From NCBI GenBank assembly GCA_049522195.1, contig JBEKOB010000093.1, forward strand, positions 1 through 15,384: 15,384 nucleotides of DNA, in the 5' to 3' direction. This document shows, in pieces, positions 8,676 to 15,384 of the stretch. The notes below the pieces were generated by a model. The model worked only from the letters and a program-made list of their open reading frames with translations, was not told the origin of the DNA and searched no databases. The stretch is from UBA9647 sp049522195 (GTDB lineage Bacteria; Bacteroidota; Ignavibacteria; UBA10030). The number at the start of each line of letters is the position of its first letter. Position 1 is the first letter of the stretch. Made by a program: the position numbers and the translations under genes.

Positions 8676-8743
8676 ATTCCCGCACGTTCTAAGCGGGAAT
8701 CCAGACTGCGCAGTCTAAATTCCCGACAAATACATTCGGGAGT
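8676..8743. repeat. Cluster of three small palindromes, REP/MITE-like intergenic element
   Basis: Three adjacent inverted repeats lie between purU and the beta-helix gene. The first is ATTCCCGC (8676-8683) with GCGGGAAT (8693-8700), a perfect 8-base stem. The second is a perfect 14-base palindrome, AGACTGC/GCAGTCT (8703-8716). The third is ATTCCCGA (8719-8726) with TCGGGAGT (8736-8743), an 8-base stem with one G-T pair. The first and third arms share the ATTCCCG core, and both loops are 9 bases. The ATTCCCGC...GCGGGAAT layout is typical of dispersed intergenic repeats in many bacteria. It could also slow or end the transcript leaving purU, but it has no T run. Only one copy is seen in the window. 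Confidence 0.6.
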
Positions 8744-8792
8744 GATAGGCGTTTTTGAGATGCATTCTACAGTCTCTCGGATTAATGCGTCG

Positions 8793-9680
8793 CTACGCGA
8801 ACACAATCGTCTTCTGGCCGTGTACCAGGATGCGATGTTGTGCGTGATAAAATAACGCACGGGCAAGTATCATCCGCTCAAGATCCCGGCCCTTCCGGAC
8901 CAAATCATTCACACCATCCTTGTGAGAAATCCGGATGATATCCTGTTCAATGATAGGTCCCTCGTCAAGATCCTTTGTTACATAGTGGCTCGTCGCCCCG
9001 ATAATCTTCACTCCGCGCTCATAGGCTTGTCTGTAGGGATCCCGGCCTGCAAACGCCGGTAGAAATGAATGATGAATATTGATAATCTGATTTGGATACT
9101 GGTCGACGAATTCTGGCGAGAGAACCTGCATGTACCGAGCCAGAACAATCGTATCTATCCCATGTTCCTTTAACAACGACAGTTCCTTCATCTCCTGCTC
9201 GGAGCGGTTTTCGTTCGTAATCGGAAAAACGGCATAGGGAATTCCATACTGATCAGCCAGGGGACGCAAATCTTCATGGTTGGAAATGACAAGGCCGATC
9301 TCGACATCGAATTCTCCTAACCTCTGCCGCCATAGAATCTCCTGGAGGCAATGGTCGAGCCTGGACACGAAGATAGCCACCCGCTGCTTTCTCCCGCTGA
9401 AACTGATTTGCCATGTCGCGTTAAACTCCTTAGCCAATGGAGTGAACGCCTCCCGGACTTCCGACTCCGGCACCGAGAAATTCTTCATGTCCCAGGCAAT
9501 GCGGAGGAAGAAATACCGACCGTCAACGTGCTCGTCCAAATCCACAATGTTGCCGCCGCGCTCGAACACAAAATGGGACATCCGGGAAATCAAACCCGTC
9601 CGGTCTTCGCACGAGAGCAGCAAAATGGCAGATCCGCCAGATTCGCCGTGATGAACTTTGTCAGCCACAATTGACTCCAT
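8793..9680 (-). CDS. purU: Formyltetrahydrofolate deformylase
   Basis: Cytoplasmic enzyme that hydrolyses 10-formyltetrahydrofolate to formate and tetrahydrofolate, balancing one-carbon pools and supplying formate for purine synthesis. It has 295 residues, close to the usual 280-290. Residues 18-90 form an N-terminal ACT-like regulatory domain (LLLSCEDRTGLISRMSHFVF, GGNIVDLDEHVDG). Residues 98-290 form the formyltransferase-fold domain with the catalytic triad Asn201 and His203 in NIHHSFLPAFAG and Asp239 in DLDEGPIIEQD. The start used is the ATG at 9680, which has no clear ribosome binding site. A GTG four codons downstream (9668) has GGAG 6 bases before it and would also leave the ACT domain whole. 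The gene starts only 17 bases after the GH10 stop, with no terminator between, so it may be cotranscribed with the xylanase genes. This is an unusual neighbour for a housekeeping gene. Its stop lies 49 bases before the palindrome cluster. Confidence 0.93.
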   Translation of the reverse strand: MESIVADKVHHGESGGSAILLLSCEDRTGLISRMSHFVFERGGNIVDLDEHVDGRYFFLRIAWDMKNFSVPESEVREAFTPLAKEFNATWQISFSGRKQRVAIFVSRLDHCLQEILWRQRLGEFDVEIGLVISNHEDLRPLADQYGIPYAVFPITNENRSEQEMKELSLLKEHGIDTIVLARYMQVLSPEFVDQYPNQIINIHHSFLPAFAGRDPYRQAYERGVKIIGATSHYVTKDLDEGPIIEQDIIRISHKDGVNDLVRKGRDLERMILARALFYHAQHRILVHGQKTIVFA

Positions 9681-9697
9681 TGCTGTTCAACAGGTGC

Positions 9698-11413
9698 TTA
9701 TTTCATCAACAGCATCTTCTTGCTGTCGACGTGATCGCCTGCGACGATTCGATAGACGTAGACTCCCGATGAATAATTCTGGGCGTTCCAGGTGACCGTG
9801 TAAGATCCGGCTGGTTTTTCCTCGTTCACGAGTGTCGCCACTATCCTTCCGAGCGCATCGTATACTTTGAGCTCAACGAAGCTATTAGCTATTAGCTGAT
9901 AGCCAATAGCTGTTGTCGGATTGAACGGATTGGGATAATTCTGCAACAATTCAAAGCTGCCTGCAACCTGGTTGTTTTCCGATCCAACGGTGCTGACAAC
10001 AGTCGAGAGTCCGTTGATAGCAGTGACAAGCGTACTCTTGGCCGTGCCGAGACCTGCGTCGGCAGAGAGTGATACAGAGTAGTTCTGGTCGTGGGCAGTG
10101 ATCGCTGATGCAAGAGCCGTCTGAAATGCAGACCAGGAGGGGGCGTTGTATGCACCGCGCTGGATTGTTCGTGCGTACGTGATGACCGAGTCGAGAGCGT
10201 TGTAGGAGAGCCCCACATTCGCAACCGCATAGAAGGCGGGTTTGCACTGATCGTTGCCGTCCCAAATAGAGGATGACTGGTTCGTCTTAAACGTGTAAGT
10301 GTCGTTCAGCCCATCCTTCGAGACGTTGATGATCTTCCCGCGGCCGGATTTGTAGCTTCGCTCCACAAAACACTTGAAGAGCAGTCCGTATTGGTTGGCC
10401 TGTGTCTGGAGCTGATCCGCAGTCGGTGTCGCGCTGCCGGTTGTGACATCGAGTTCAGTCACCGCCATCTCGGTGCAAATCGGCGCAAACTTGTTGTATG
10501 TCGCAATGAACGCAGCAGCGGACGGCGATCCGTTCGCATCGTGCTCCTGCATCCCGATCCCGTCCAGGTTACCGGCCTGGAATATCGGGGTAACAAGACG
10601 CACGATCCCGTCCGCCTTGGCGGAAATTGTCGTGTTGTAATCATTGTAGTACAGCTTGATCTGAGTCTCATTGTAGAGTTGCGTGTACTTCCGTGCGAAT
10701 TCAAACGCCTTTGCAATGTAGGTGTTGTCGCCAAAGGTCACGTACCAATCGCTCTCGGTCGTTCTGTCGGCTCCGGCATCGGTAATCGCTTCATTGACCA
10801 CGTCAAACGCCGATAGCAATCCAGGCCAGCCCACGTGCAGCTGGCGGATCATCTCCTTGATATAGTTCTCCATCCGCTGGGTCATCTTGTCTTTGCTCAG
10901 GCGTACCCCCGTCGAAGAGTAGCCCGTGCAGAAGAAGCCCGTTCCCGGCGTCTGACTGTACCACACCAGCGTGTGGCCTCGGAATGTAAACCCCTGCCGC
11001 TTTGCCCAGTTGAGTTGAGCAATGAGATTGCCGTTGAAAGAAATGATTGGGTTGACGTCGATCGAATCCTTCGCCGCTTGAGTCGTGGCGGCGTTGTAGG
11101 CAGCGGCGCTGGCAGTCATGTTGACGGTGTAGATCGCCTTCATGTTGTTCCCCGGCGACATCGAATTCATGTGGTATTTTATCAGGTATCCGCCATAGGG
11201 GTCAACGACTGCCGATTGACCGGAGACTACCGGGTCGGTTGGAAATCCAACATGAGCATATGAAAGCAGACAGCCGATGTAGAAATCCTTGGCATAGACA
11301 TCTTTCAATGCGGGGACATTCGTTTGTATTTGAGCCTGACTTCGGATCATGAACAGGAGAGTCACCAGCAGGAGATGTATCAATAGTTTTGCAGATCGTC
11401 TGTTTCTCATCAT
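9698..11413 (-). CDS. Secreted GH10 endo-1,4-beta-xylanase with helical linker domain and T9SS sorting domain
   Basis: Endo-xylanase cutting the beta-1,4-xylan backbone with retention; 571 residues. The signal peptide (1-27, cut after SQA) is followed by the GH10 barrel (about 30-400) with RGHTLVW (145-151), acid/base Glu208 in DVVNEA, LYYNDYN (254-260), His291 in DGIGMQEH and nucleophile Glu320 in VTELDV. Residues 403-470 are helical and resemble FIVAR-type domains (LDSVITYARTI...YNAPSWSAFQTALASA). Residues 487-571 are the T9SS type A sorting domain (LLQNYPNPFNPTT... to SKKMLLMK), which predicts export through the outer membrane and surface attachment or release. It differs from standard GH10 in having Gly88 for Glu in the ENxMK motif and VSKDG where a Trp-Gly is expected. 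Two adjacent ATG codons exist; AGAGG is 3 bases from the first and 6 from the second, so the true start may be 11410. It follows the GH43 gene by 12 bases and is a close paralogue of the GH10 at 13733. Confidence 0.92.
   Translation of the reverse strand: MMRNRRSAKLLIHLLLVTLLFMIRSQAQIQTNVPALKDVYAKDFYIGCLLSYAHVGFPTDPVVSGQSAVVDPYGGYLIKYHMNSMSPGNNMKAIYTVNMTASAAAYNAATTQAAKDSIDVNPIISFNGNLIAQLNWAKRQGFTFRGHTLVWYSQTPGTGFFCTGYSSTGVRLSKDKMTQRMENYIKEMIRQLHVGWPGLLSAFDVVNEAITDAGADRTTESDWYVTFGDNTYIAKAFEFARKYTQLYNETQIKLYYNDYNTTISAKADGIVRLVTPIFQAGNLDGIGMQEHDANGSPSAAAFIATYNKFAPICTEMAVTELDVTTGSATPTADQLQTQANQYGLLFKCFVERSYKSGRGKIINVSKDGLNDTYTFKTNQSSSIWDGNDQCKPAFYAVANVGLSYNALDSVITYARTIQRGAYNAPSWSAFQTALASAITAHDQNYSVSLSADAGLGTAKSTLVTAINGLSTVVSTVGSENNQVAGSFELLQNYPNPFNPTTAIGYQLIANSFVELKVYDALGRIVATLVNEEKPAGSYTVTWNAQNYSSGVYVYRIVAGDHVDSKKMLLMK
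9881..9911. repeat. Heptanucleotide repeat inside the GH10 sorting-domain coding region
   Basis: On the plus strand the units are GCTATTA, GCTATTA, GCTGATA and GCCAATA, followed by a partial GCT. They encode the IGYQLIANS stretch of the sorting domain in the gene at 9698-11413. Because 7 is not a multiple of 3, each unit is read in a different frame. Confidence 0.75.
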
Positions 11414-11425
11414 TTTCCTCTATCC

Positions 11426-13717
11426 TTATTTCAACAAGATCATCTTTTTGCTGTCGATTTGATTGCCTGATGCCATACGATACACGTACACGCCTGAGGG
11501 AAAATTCTGTGCATTCCAGGTGACGGTGTACGAACCTGCGGGCCTTTCTTCGTCAACGAGCGCCGCAACTTCCTTGCCGAGAACATCATAGATTCTCAAT
11601 TTCACGCGGCTGAGCGCTGACAGCCGAAAGCTGATCGCCGTGTTCGGGTTAAATGGATTCGGATAATTCTGATTCAAGACGAAGACATCAGGGACTGAGC
11701 AACTGCCTTGGCTATTGACAGATGTCTCGAGATGGGTTGCGTCGACAAATGTCAGCCACTGAATCATGAAGAGTTTGTCGGAACCGGTGCCTCTGAATTT
11801 CAGGTACACATCATGATTGCCTGAAACCGGCGTCAGCAACTTGGCTGTGAATGTATTGAAGGTATCCCAGCTTCCGGTGTTGCTGATGGCGCACTCCGCG
11901 ATCTTATTCTTTGAATTGAGTGAATCGAGCCACATCTCAACCACGCCGCCCGAAGAAGCGCATGACGCGGTAATTGTGAGAGAGTCAGGGGTTCGTGCAT
12001 ATTCCGTGTTTCCAAATTCGACGCCGGCGTACAGTGCCCAATCGCCATCATGTATATTGTCCAGCGCAACAATTGCCGTTCTTCTCATAGAGGGAATCGA
12101 CGTGCCGTACTGGTTTGCGGGGCATTCCGCCAGAATAGGTGTATAGGCATCGCGGTATATATAGTAGTCGAAGTCGGCTGAATTTGTTCCCTGTACAAAT
12201 AGACCCTGCCGGTTCCCTGTCCATGCATTGTAGTTCGGTTGGAGATTGTCCATATCGGCTACACTGATGCTGCTTCCGACCTGAATCCAGTCGTACCCGT
12301 TGGAGCTGAAATACCCTGTGAGCACATGGTTGACGCGAACCAGCTTCAGCACCAGGATATTGTCACCGCCTATTGCCGGGTTGTTGACCTGGTAATAGTT
12401 GGTCTCGTAGCTGAAGGCCACAATCTTGTTTCCAGAACTATCGATGGAGCTGTACAACTTGGCATAAAGAGTCTGGAGGCCGTTGAAAACCCAGATCCCG
12501 GCCTGATCATTCACCGACTGAGCGACAAAATCCAATCTTGTAATGATAGAGTAGTTGTGTTCGCCATCGTTCTTGATAATCGTGTTCGGTTTGCGTTTTG
12601 GCGACAAGGTCAGCCATCCGCTTCGGGTAGTGAGGGAGTAAGAATTGGATGGAGTGTAACCAAGGAAGGACCACTCAGGATTCAGTTTTTCGGAGTTGAA
12701 AAAATCTGAATGCGGTACCATCCACGGAATACCGCTGCTCGGCAGTTTCGGCGCATCCTGGGGAACGTTCGTTGGATAATCGGCTGTCGGTTTGCCAGTC
12801 GTATCATAGCGAACCTGGTTCAACAGACCCTGCCGACCCTGACCGTACCACTCATTGTTGTTCGCATTGCGCCACAAAGGATGGACAACCCAGCTCGTGC
12901 TGTCGTCAAGCATCACCGCAGCTGAGTTGTGATTCGGGTTCTGGAACAACGCCGTGGACTTCAGGGGATCGCCTTCGTTGAAGAAATTGCCGAGGTTCAC
13001 CCATGAGTTCGGGTCATCTGTGAGCACACTGCTTCTGAAGACTATCTGTCCGCCAGCGACATTGCGGGCAAAACTGTAATAGTAATTCCCCTTGTATTTC
13101 CACATTACCGGACCTTCGGCCCAACTGAACGGGTAGGAGGGGGCGGGATTGATCCAGCACATATTGAGAATCCTGCCGCTGGGCTGACCATCGTTTCCCA
13201 ACTGCACTATCCAGTTGTTTACTTGTCCGTTCTTGACCAGCAGGTACCAGCTTCCGTCGTCGTCAATGAATATCGAGTTGTCGTACCCCAGGCCTGGTAC
13301 GACGGTGGGAGTGCTCATTGCTGTGGGGAGGCTCCAGGGGCCTCTGATGTCATCGGCGGTCACCAAATACATGACATTGGAACGAGAAAAGAAATCCCAA
13401 TACTTCTTGTTGTAATAAACTACCTGACCTCCCCAGCATCCTCCCGAAGGTGAATCGCCAAAGCTTTGCCAGGCGGCGCTTACAGGTTGGGCAATTGCTT
13501 CCCAATGAACCAGGTCGGTGGAGTGATAGATGACCGGGGTTGGATTGAACGATGAGCCGGTTGTGTAAAAGTCATTCCCAACTTTTGTTAGTGTGCAGTC
13601 CGGGTGGTCGCCGGGGATCACCGGGTTCAAATAGGTCTTGAATGAGGACGACTGTCCATATCCATAGTGTCCCAGCACTAAACAAAAACCAAGTTCTATA
13701 AGAAGTGTTCTTCTCAC
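11426..13717 (-). CDS. Secreted GH43 beta-xylosidase/arabinofuranosidase with CBM6 and T9SS sorting domain
   Basis: Inverting glycosidase acting on xylan or its arabinose side chains; 763 residues. The signal peptide (1-21) is followed by a five-bladed GH43 propeller (about 29-330) with the likely general base Asp40 in PGDHPDCTL, the pKa-modulating Asp146 in GYDNSIFIDDDG and the general acid Glu201 in SWAEGPVMWKYKGNYYY. Residues 335-520 are a beta-sandwich like the C-terminal domain of GH43 xylosidases (WSFLGYTPSNSYSL). Residues 527-657 fit a CBM6 xylan-binding module (ILAECPANQYG, YAGVEFGN, GSWDTFNTFTAKL, DVYLKFRGTGSDKLF). Residues 678-763 are the T9SS sorting domain. Xylosidase and arabinofuranosidase activities cannot be separated by eye. 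The start is a GTG with a poor ribosome binding site; the frame upstream is closed by a stop at the GH10 end, so no ATG start is available. It lies 15 bases after the upstream GH10, which fits coupled translation in one operon. Confidence 0.9.
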   Translation of the reverse strand: MRRTLLIELGFCLVLGHYGYGQSSSFKTYLNPVIPGDHPDCTLTKVGNDFYTTGSSFNPTPVIYHSTDLVHWEAIAQPVSAAWQSFGDSPSGGCWGGQVVYYNKKYWDFFSRSNVMYLVTADDIRGPWSLPTAMSTPTVVPGLGYDNSIFIDDDGSWYLLVKNGQVNNWIVQLGNDGQPSGRILNMCWINPAPSYPFSWAEGPVMWKYKGNYYYSFARNVAGGQIVFRSSVLTDDPNSWVNLGNFFNEGDPLKSTALFQNPNHNSAAVMLDDSTSWVVHPLWRNANNNEWYGQGRQGLLNQVRYDTTGKPTADYPTNVPQDAPKLPSSGIPWMVPHSDFFNSEKLNPEWSFLGYTPSNSYSLTTRSGWLTLSPKRKPNTIIKNDGEHNYSIITRLDFVAQSVNDQAGIWVFNGLQTLYAKLYSSIDSSGNKIVAFSYETNYYQVNNPAIGGDNILVLKLVRVNHVLTGYFSSNGYDWIQVGSSISVADMDNLQPNYNAWTGNRQGLFVQGTNSADFDYYIYRDAYTPILAECPANQYGTSIPSMRRTAIVALDNIHDGDWALYAGVEFGNTEYARTPDSLTITASCASSGGVVEMWLDSLNSKNKIAECAISNTGSWDTFNTFTAKLLTPVSGNHDVYLKFRGTGSDKLFMIQWLTFVDATHLETSVNSQGSCSVPDVFVLNQNYPNPFNPNTAISFRLSALSRVKLRIYDVLGKEVAALVDEERPAGSYTVTWNAQNFPSGVYVYRMASGNQIDSKKMILLK
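11609..11636. repeat. Degenerate heptanucleotide repeat inside the GH43 sorting-domain coding region
   Basis: On the plus strand four consecutive 7-base units fit GCYGANN: GCTGAGC, GCTGACA, GCCGAAA and GCTGATC. They encode the FRLSALSR stretch, at the same place in the sorting domain as the heptamers in the GH10 gene at 9881-9911. Confidence 0.65.
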
Positions 13718-13732
13718 GCTATTATGATGATA

Positions 13733-15384
13733 CTATTTCAATACCATTAGTTTCTTTGTCTCGACGTAACTATTTGTTTGTCCACCGCCTATTTCGTTCG
13801 CAGTCAATCGATAGAAGTATACTCCAGCTGCAAGCCCTCTTGCATCAAGCGTTGCATTATAGTCTCCGGGCTGGAGGCTTCCTTCAGACAATGTCATTTT
13901 TTCCCGCCCGAGAAGATCATAGAGTTTGAGACTGATTGTACTCGTTGCTGGTAGCTGATAGTTGATCACGGCTGTCGGGTTGAATGGATTGGGATAGTTT
14001 TGAGCCAAAGCAAATGCTTTGACGACAGTTTGGACTAAATTGCGAATGGCAGACTTCAGGTTATCATTTGCCACGCCCAGGGTAGTAGCCGCAGATACCG
14101 ATGCAGAATAGTCTGCGGCCCATGCATTTTTGGCTGAGACCAAAGCTGTGTAAAGATTCCTCCAAGAGAAGGTTGTATAGTCGCCTTCGTGGAGCGTATT
14201 TGCGTAGGAGATCAGGGAATCCAGTGCATGGTAATTGATACCAACATTGACAATAGCATAGAACGTTGGTTTACACTTGTCAGTCGAGTCCCATAAAGAA
14301 GACTGCACTTCTGGGAACGCATCGTATTTGTCGTTGAACCCGGCTTTGCTAACGTTTACAATCTTGCCGCGACCTGAAAGACTGCTCCGATCAAGATAAC
14401 ACTTGAACAACATGGCATATTGATTTGCCTGTGCGACAAAATCGCTGGCGGTGGGACTGGCTGTATCGACGTCGATGTGATATTCCGTTATCGACATCTC
14501 AGTACATATCGGATAGAATTTGTTGTAGGTAGCTATCCATGCTTCGGCAGTGGGATAGCTGACGGTTCCGTTCCCTTGGATGCCAATTCCATCCAGGTAG
14601 CCGGCTTGAAAGATGGGAGTGCAGAGTCTCACTACGCCGTCCGCCTTATTCGCGTAATCAGTATTGTAATCGTTGTAATACAGCTTCATTTGAGTCTCGC
14701 CGTACTGCACCGTGTATTTGCGGGCCAGCTCAAACGCCTTCATAACGTACGTGTTGTCGCCGAACGTTGTGTACCAGTCGCTATCGGTACGATCTGTACC
14801 AGTGTCATCGGTCAAGGCTTCATTGACGACATCCATAGCAGAGATCAGCCCGGGCCAACCTTCATGGATCAATCGAATGACATCGTGTATGTAACTATCC
14901 ATCCGCTGAATCATCGCCGCTTTGCTTAGTCGGGCTCCGGCGACAGTGTACCCCGAACGAAAGAACTCGGCAGGCGTCTGATTATGCCAAACCAACGTGT
15001 GTCCTCGAAAGGTAAATCCCTGCCTCCGCGCCCAGTTGAGCTGTGCTATGATATCTCCGTTGAATCGCACAACAGGATGAATATCTATTGAGTCCTTTTT
15101 CGCTTGAGTCGTTGCTGCCGTATACGCCTTGGCGCTGGAGTCGATATTCACGGTGAATTGTGCTTTCATATTGTTGCCGGGCGACATGCTGTTCATATGG
15201 AACTTGATGAGTTGTCCTCCGAGAGGATCAACGACCTCTGATTGGCCTGGTACGTATGGGTCGTTCGGAAAGCCGATATGTCGGTAGGATAACATACATC
15301 CGATCCTGAAATAACGAGCGAACACATCTTTCAAAGGAGGCACATTTGTCTGGATTGTATCCGCACCGGGATATGCCCGTGCTG
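13733..15384 (-). CDS. GH10 endo-1,4-beta-xylanase paralogue with helical linker and T9SS sorting domain, 5' truncated by the window edge
   Basis: The frame stays open to the last base of the window, where GADTIQTNVPPLKDV matches the mature N-terminus of the other GH10 (QIQTNVPALKDV), so only the signal peptide and a few residues are missing. The GTG at 15341-15343 is internal, not a start. GH10 motifs visible are RGHTLVWHNQ, the acid/base Glu in DVVNEAL (codon 14819-14821), LYYNDYN, DGIGIQGNG and the nucleophile Glu in ITEYHID (codon 14483-14485). A helical FIVAR-like segment (14033-14236) and a T9SS sorting domain (from about 14008) follow, the latter with extra residues (EIGGGQTNSYV) before the final TKKLMVLK. 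Unlike its paralogue, it has Asn for the conserved His (14570-14572) and His for the Asp two residues after the nucleophile (14477-14479). It is the first visible gene of the minus-strand operon; its promoter is outside the window. Confidence 0.9.
   Translation of the reverse strand, partial: ARAYPGADTIQTNVPPLKDVFARYFRIGCMLSYRHIGFPNDPYVPGQSEVVDPLGGQLIKFHMNSMSPGNNMKAQFTVNIDSSAKAYTAATTQAKKDSIDIHPVVRFNGDIIAQLNWARRQGFTFRGHTLVWHNQTPAEFFRSGYTVAGARLSKAAMIQRMDSYIHDVIRLIHEGWPGLISAMDVVNEALTDDTGTDRTDSDWYTTFGDNTYVMKAFELARKYTVQYGETQMKLYYNDYNTDYANKADGVVRLCTPIFQAGYLDGIGIQGNGTVSYPTAEAWIATYNKFYPICTEMSITEYHIDVDTASPTASDFVAQANQYAMLFKCYLDRSSLSGRGKIVNVSKAGFNDKYDAFPEVQSSLWDSTDKCKPTFYAIVNVGINYHALDSLISYANTLHEGDYTTFSWRNLYTALVSAKNAWAADYSASVSAATTLGVANDNLKSAIRNLVQTVVKAFALAQNYPNPFNPTAVINYQLPATSTISLKLYDLLGREKMTLSEGSLQPGDYNATLDARGLAAGVYFYRLTANEIGGGQTNSYVETKKLMVLK
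13947..13967. repeat. Short heptamer-like run in the upstream GH10 sorting-domain coding region
   Basis: On the plus strand the units GCTGGTA, GCTGATA and GTTGATC occur at the position equivalent to the heptamers of the other two sorting domains. They encode INYQLPATS. With three imperfect units, this could simply be shared codon choice. Confidence 0.4.

Noticed and set aside
9681..9697. Terminator between the GH10 gene and purU
   Set aside because: The gap has no inverted repeat and no T run.
9881..9911. CRISPR-like or transposon-end reading of the AGCT-rich repeat
   Set aside because: Units are only 7 bases, directly adjoining and inside a coding region; no spacers or target-site duplications are present.
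13733..15343. GTG at 15343 as the start of the upstream GH10
   Set aside because: The frame stays open to 15384 and matches the other GH10 before this codon (TIQTNV), so it is an internal valine.
1..15384. Defence, phage or toxin-antitoxin system
   Set aside because: Every sizeable gene fits carbohydrate use, secretion or one-carbon metabolism; no nuclease, methylase, reverse transcriptase, integrase or toxin motif was seen.

Overview
No organism name can be read directly. The window looks like a chromosomal piece from a free-living polysaccharide degrader of the Bacteroidota/Chlorobiota/Ignavibacteriota (FCB) lineage. The main clue is four proteins ending in the same type IX secretion (T9SS, type A) sorting domain with the QNYPNPFNP signature and a terminal KK-M-x-L-[KR]. 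The spelling NPFNPxT and the roughly half-GC base composition lean towards Ignavibacteria-like relatives, which is an inference. No RNA gene, CRISPR array, transposase, phage or defence gene was found.

Layout. (A) Bases 1-4423, plus strand: the 3' part of an MFS sugar/uronate transporter, a secreted SGNH-type (sialate O-acetylesterase-like) carbohydrate esterase whose start overlaps the transporter stop (ATGA), and a cytoplasmic xylulokinase-like FGGY kinase. The run ends in a hairpin terminator that contains the kinase stop codon. (B) 4493-6445, minus: a DUF362 protein with three N-terminal membrane helices and a T9SS sorting domain. (C) 6729-8594, minus: a secreted right-handed beta-helix protein with an Asp/Glu pair that fits GH120 beta-xylosidases. 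(D) 8676-8743: a cluster of three small palindromes. (E) 8793 to the window end, minus: GH10 xylanase (5' end outside the window), GH43-CBM6, a second GH10 xylanase, then purU, with gaps of only 12-17 bases.

Together the carbohydrate genes read as a xylan-utilisation locus split over two converging strands. The two GH10 enzymes and GH43 carry sorting domains and probably act at or outside the outer membrane. The esterase and the beta-helix protein have signal peptides but no sorting domain and probably act in the periplasm. The MFS protein would import sugars or uronic acids, and the kinase would feed xylulose into the pentose phosphate pathway. No SusC/SusD pair, xylose isomerase, alpha-glucuronidase or regulator lies inside the window.

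The most interesting points are: a paired substitution in the catalytic relay of the upstream GH10 (His to Asn, Asp to His); shared loss of canonical GH10 subsite residues in both xylanases; heptanucleotide repeats at the same place in the sorting-domain coding regions; the possible GH120-like enzyme; the odd membrane-plus-sorting-domain architecture of the DUF362 protein; and purU inside a xylanase gene cluster. I see no clear wholly new system.
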